Below are positions 62,999-64,000 of a DNA stretch of 64,000 nucleotides, piece by piece (positions within the stretch are counted from its first letter, which is position 1; the number at the start of each line of letters is the position of its first letter). A program made the translations under genes and the position numbers. The stretch lies in contig NZ_CP086136.1 of NCBI RefSeq assembly GCF_017565645.3, forward strand, positions 2,587,501 to 2,651,500. Direction: 5' to 3'. Below the pieces are notes generated by a model. The model did not search any database. It was given only the letters and a program-made list of their open reading frames with translations, and was not told the DNA's origin. The DNA comes from Bradyrhizobium barranii subsp. barranii (GTDB lineage: Bacteria; Pseudomonadota; Alphaproteobacteria; Rhizobiales; Xanthobacteraceae).

Positions 62999-64000
62999 AT
63001 GACGAACACAGCGCTTGTGGTCGGCGCCAGCGGTATTGTCGGCAGCAATCTCGCCCGCCATCTCAGCGATCGCGGCTGGCAGGTGCTTGGGCTCGCAAGG
63101 CGCCCACCAAGCGGCCTCGATGGTGTTCGTCCCATCGCGGCCGATCTGCAGGATCCGGCCTCGCTTCGCGACATCCTGGCGAGCCTTCGTCCCACTCACG
63201 TGTTTCTCGCCACATGGCTACGTCAGCCAACCGAGGCGGAAAATATCCGCGTTAACGCTGCGATGGTGCGCAACGTGTTGGGGGCACTTTCCGGCGCAGA
63301 TACGCTTTCTCATGTCGCGCTGGTCACCGGGCTAAAGCATTACCTGGGACCGTTCGAGTCCTACGGTAAAGGCAGGCTGCCCGCGACGCCATTCCGCGAA
63401 GAGCAACCGCGGCTCGATGTCGAGAACTTCTACTACGCTCAGGAGGACGAACTATTCGATGCGGCCAGGCGCGGTGGTTTCAGCTGGAGCATTCACCGCC
63501 CGCACACGATCATCGGTTATGCGATAGGCAACGCCATGAACATGGGAACGACGCTTGCCGTCTACGCGACGATCTGTCGAGAAACGGGGCGGCCATTTCT
63601 CTTTCCAGGCTCGGCGATGCAATGGACCGGCTTGACGGATATGACGGATGCCAGATTGCTGGCGCGACACCTGGAATGGGCCGCGACGACGACGGTCGCG
63701 CGAGACCAGGCATTCAACGTCGTAAATGGCGATGTCTTCCGATGGAACTGGATGTGGGCGCGACTGGCCGGCTGGTTCGGGTTGCAGCCTGCGCCCTTTC
63801 CAGAGGAAATTTCGCCGCTTGAGCGTCAGCTTGCCGATTCAGGTCGTATATGGGCTGATATCGCGCTCAAGTATGATCTCGCCGAAAGCGACCTCTCCGT
63901 CCTTTCGTCGGCATGGCACACCGATGCCGACTTGGGCCGACCTATCGAAGTCGTCACCGATATGAGCAGGAGCCGTAAGCTCGGTTTCCTTGAATATCAG
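62999..64000 (+). CDS. Short-chain reductase of the progesterone-5-beta-reductase type (3' end beyond window)
   Basis: A frame from ATG 62999 (AGGAGG upstream) stays open to the window edge (334 codons so far). The NAD(P) motif is ALVVGASGIVGSNLARHLSDRGWQVLGLARR. The core segments VALVTGLKHYLGPFESYGKG, ENFYYAQEDELF and SWSIHRPHTIIGYAIGNAMNMG match PRISE/iridoid-synthase-like reductases, in which the Tyr of FYYxxED acts in enone reduction. The bacterial members reduce activated double bonds of small enones; the real substrate is unknown. The gene is complete at its 5' end and cut on the right by the window. Confidence 0.82.
   Translation, partial: MTNTALVVGASGIVGSNLARHLSDRGWQVLGLARRPPSGLDGVRPIAADLQDPASLRDILASLRPTHVFLATWLRQPTEAENIRVNAAMVRNVLGALSGADTLSHVALVTGLKHYLGPFESYGKGRLPATPFREEQPRLDVENFYYAQEDELFDAARRGGFSWSIHRPHTIIGYAIGNAMNMGTTLAVYATICRETGRPFLFPGSAMQWTGLTDMTDARLLARHLEWAATTTVARDQAFNVVNGDVFRWNWMWARLAGWFGLQPAPFPEEISPLERQLADSGRIWADIALKYDLAESDLSVLSSAWHTDADLGRPIEVVTDMSRSRKLGFLEYQ

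Overview
The window comes from a high-GC alphaproteobacterium. Gene content and gene order point to Bradyrhizobium or a close relative: an oxalate/formate carrier beside a molybdenum formate dehydrogenase, tcuAB tricarballylate genes, pcaHG and pobA/pobR aromatic catabolism, a fused MFS/PlsC/acyl-ACP synthetase, and the GC-rich palindromic intergenic repeats typical of these genomes. This assignment is an inference from content; no rRNA is present.

Layout. (1) 1-17.6 kb is accessory DNA. It opens with the end of an IS3-type element. A same-strand gene set follows (1045-11476): a three-part protein (acetoacetate-decarboxylase-like, DUF3237 and cytochrome P450-like domains), a second DUF3237 protein, an encapsulin shell protein (HK97 fold), a small helical protein, a fusion of an FAD-dependent desaturase/dehydroxylase-type flavoenzyme with an all-trans polyprenyl diphosphate synthase, and a VOC-fold protein with a short extra C-terminal tail. 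Next come a 1127-residue SAM/adenylate cyclase/AAA/TPR protein, an AraC-family pseudogene and a Tat-exported epoxide hydrolase. The 3' end of tRNA-Ile2(CAU) faces this block, so the block may be a genomic island integrated at the tRNA. (2) 18-40 kb is chromosome-like. It carries periplasmic solute receptors, a molybdate/tungstate-sensing and molybdopterin-assembly set (HTH-PBP regulator, TupA-like protein, three MoeA-type proteins, MobA, MobB, FdhD, TusA-like), an oxalate/formate carrier, and the NAD-linked formate dehydrogenase subunits. Together these would make, insert and use the bis-MGD cofactor for formate oxidation. An IS630 element cuts the end of one moeA-type gene. (3) 40-51 kb holds ybaK, a GntR regulator with tcuAB, DUF5993 with dsbB, a lipase-like hydrolase, and an acyl-ACP synthetase/acyltransferase gene split by an IS256 element with a clear 9-bp target duplication; a TetR gene lies beyond it. 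(4) 51-64 kb holds an autotransporter, a GGDEF protein, pncB, a LysR regulator divergent from pcaHG, a NYN-domain protein, pobR/pobA, and the start of a short-chain reductase of the progesterone-5-beta-reductase type that runs off the window.

The most interesting part is the encapsulin locus. An encapsulin shell gene sits among isoprenoid-type enzymes and an unusual P450 fusion. This suggests a nanocompartment for isoprenoid or lipid oxidation that differs from the peroxidase, ferritin-like and cysteine desulfurase cargo systems I know of. The function is inferred only from neighbourhood and domain content.
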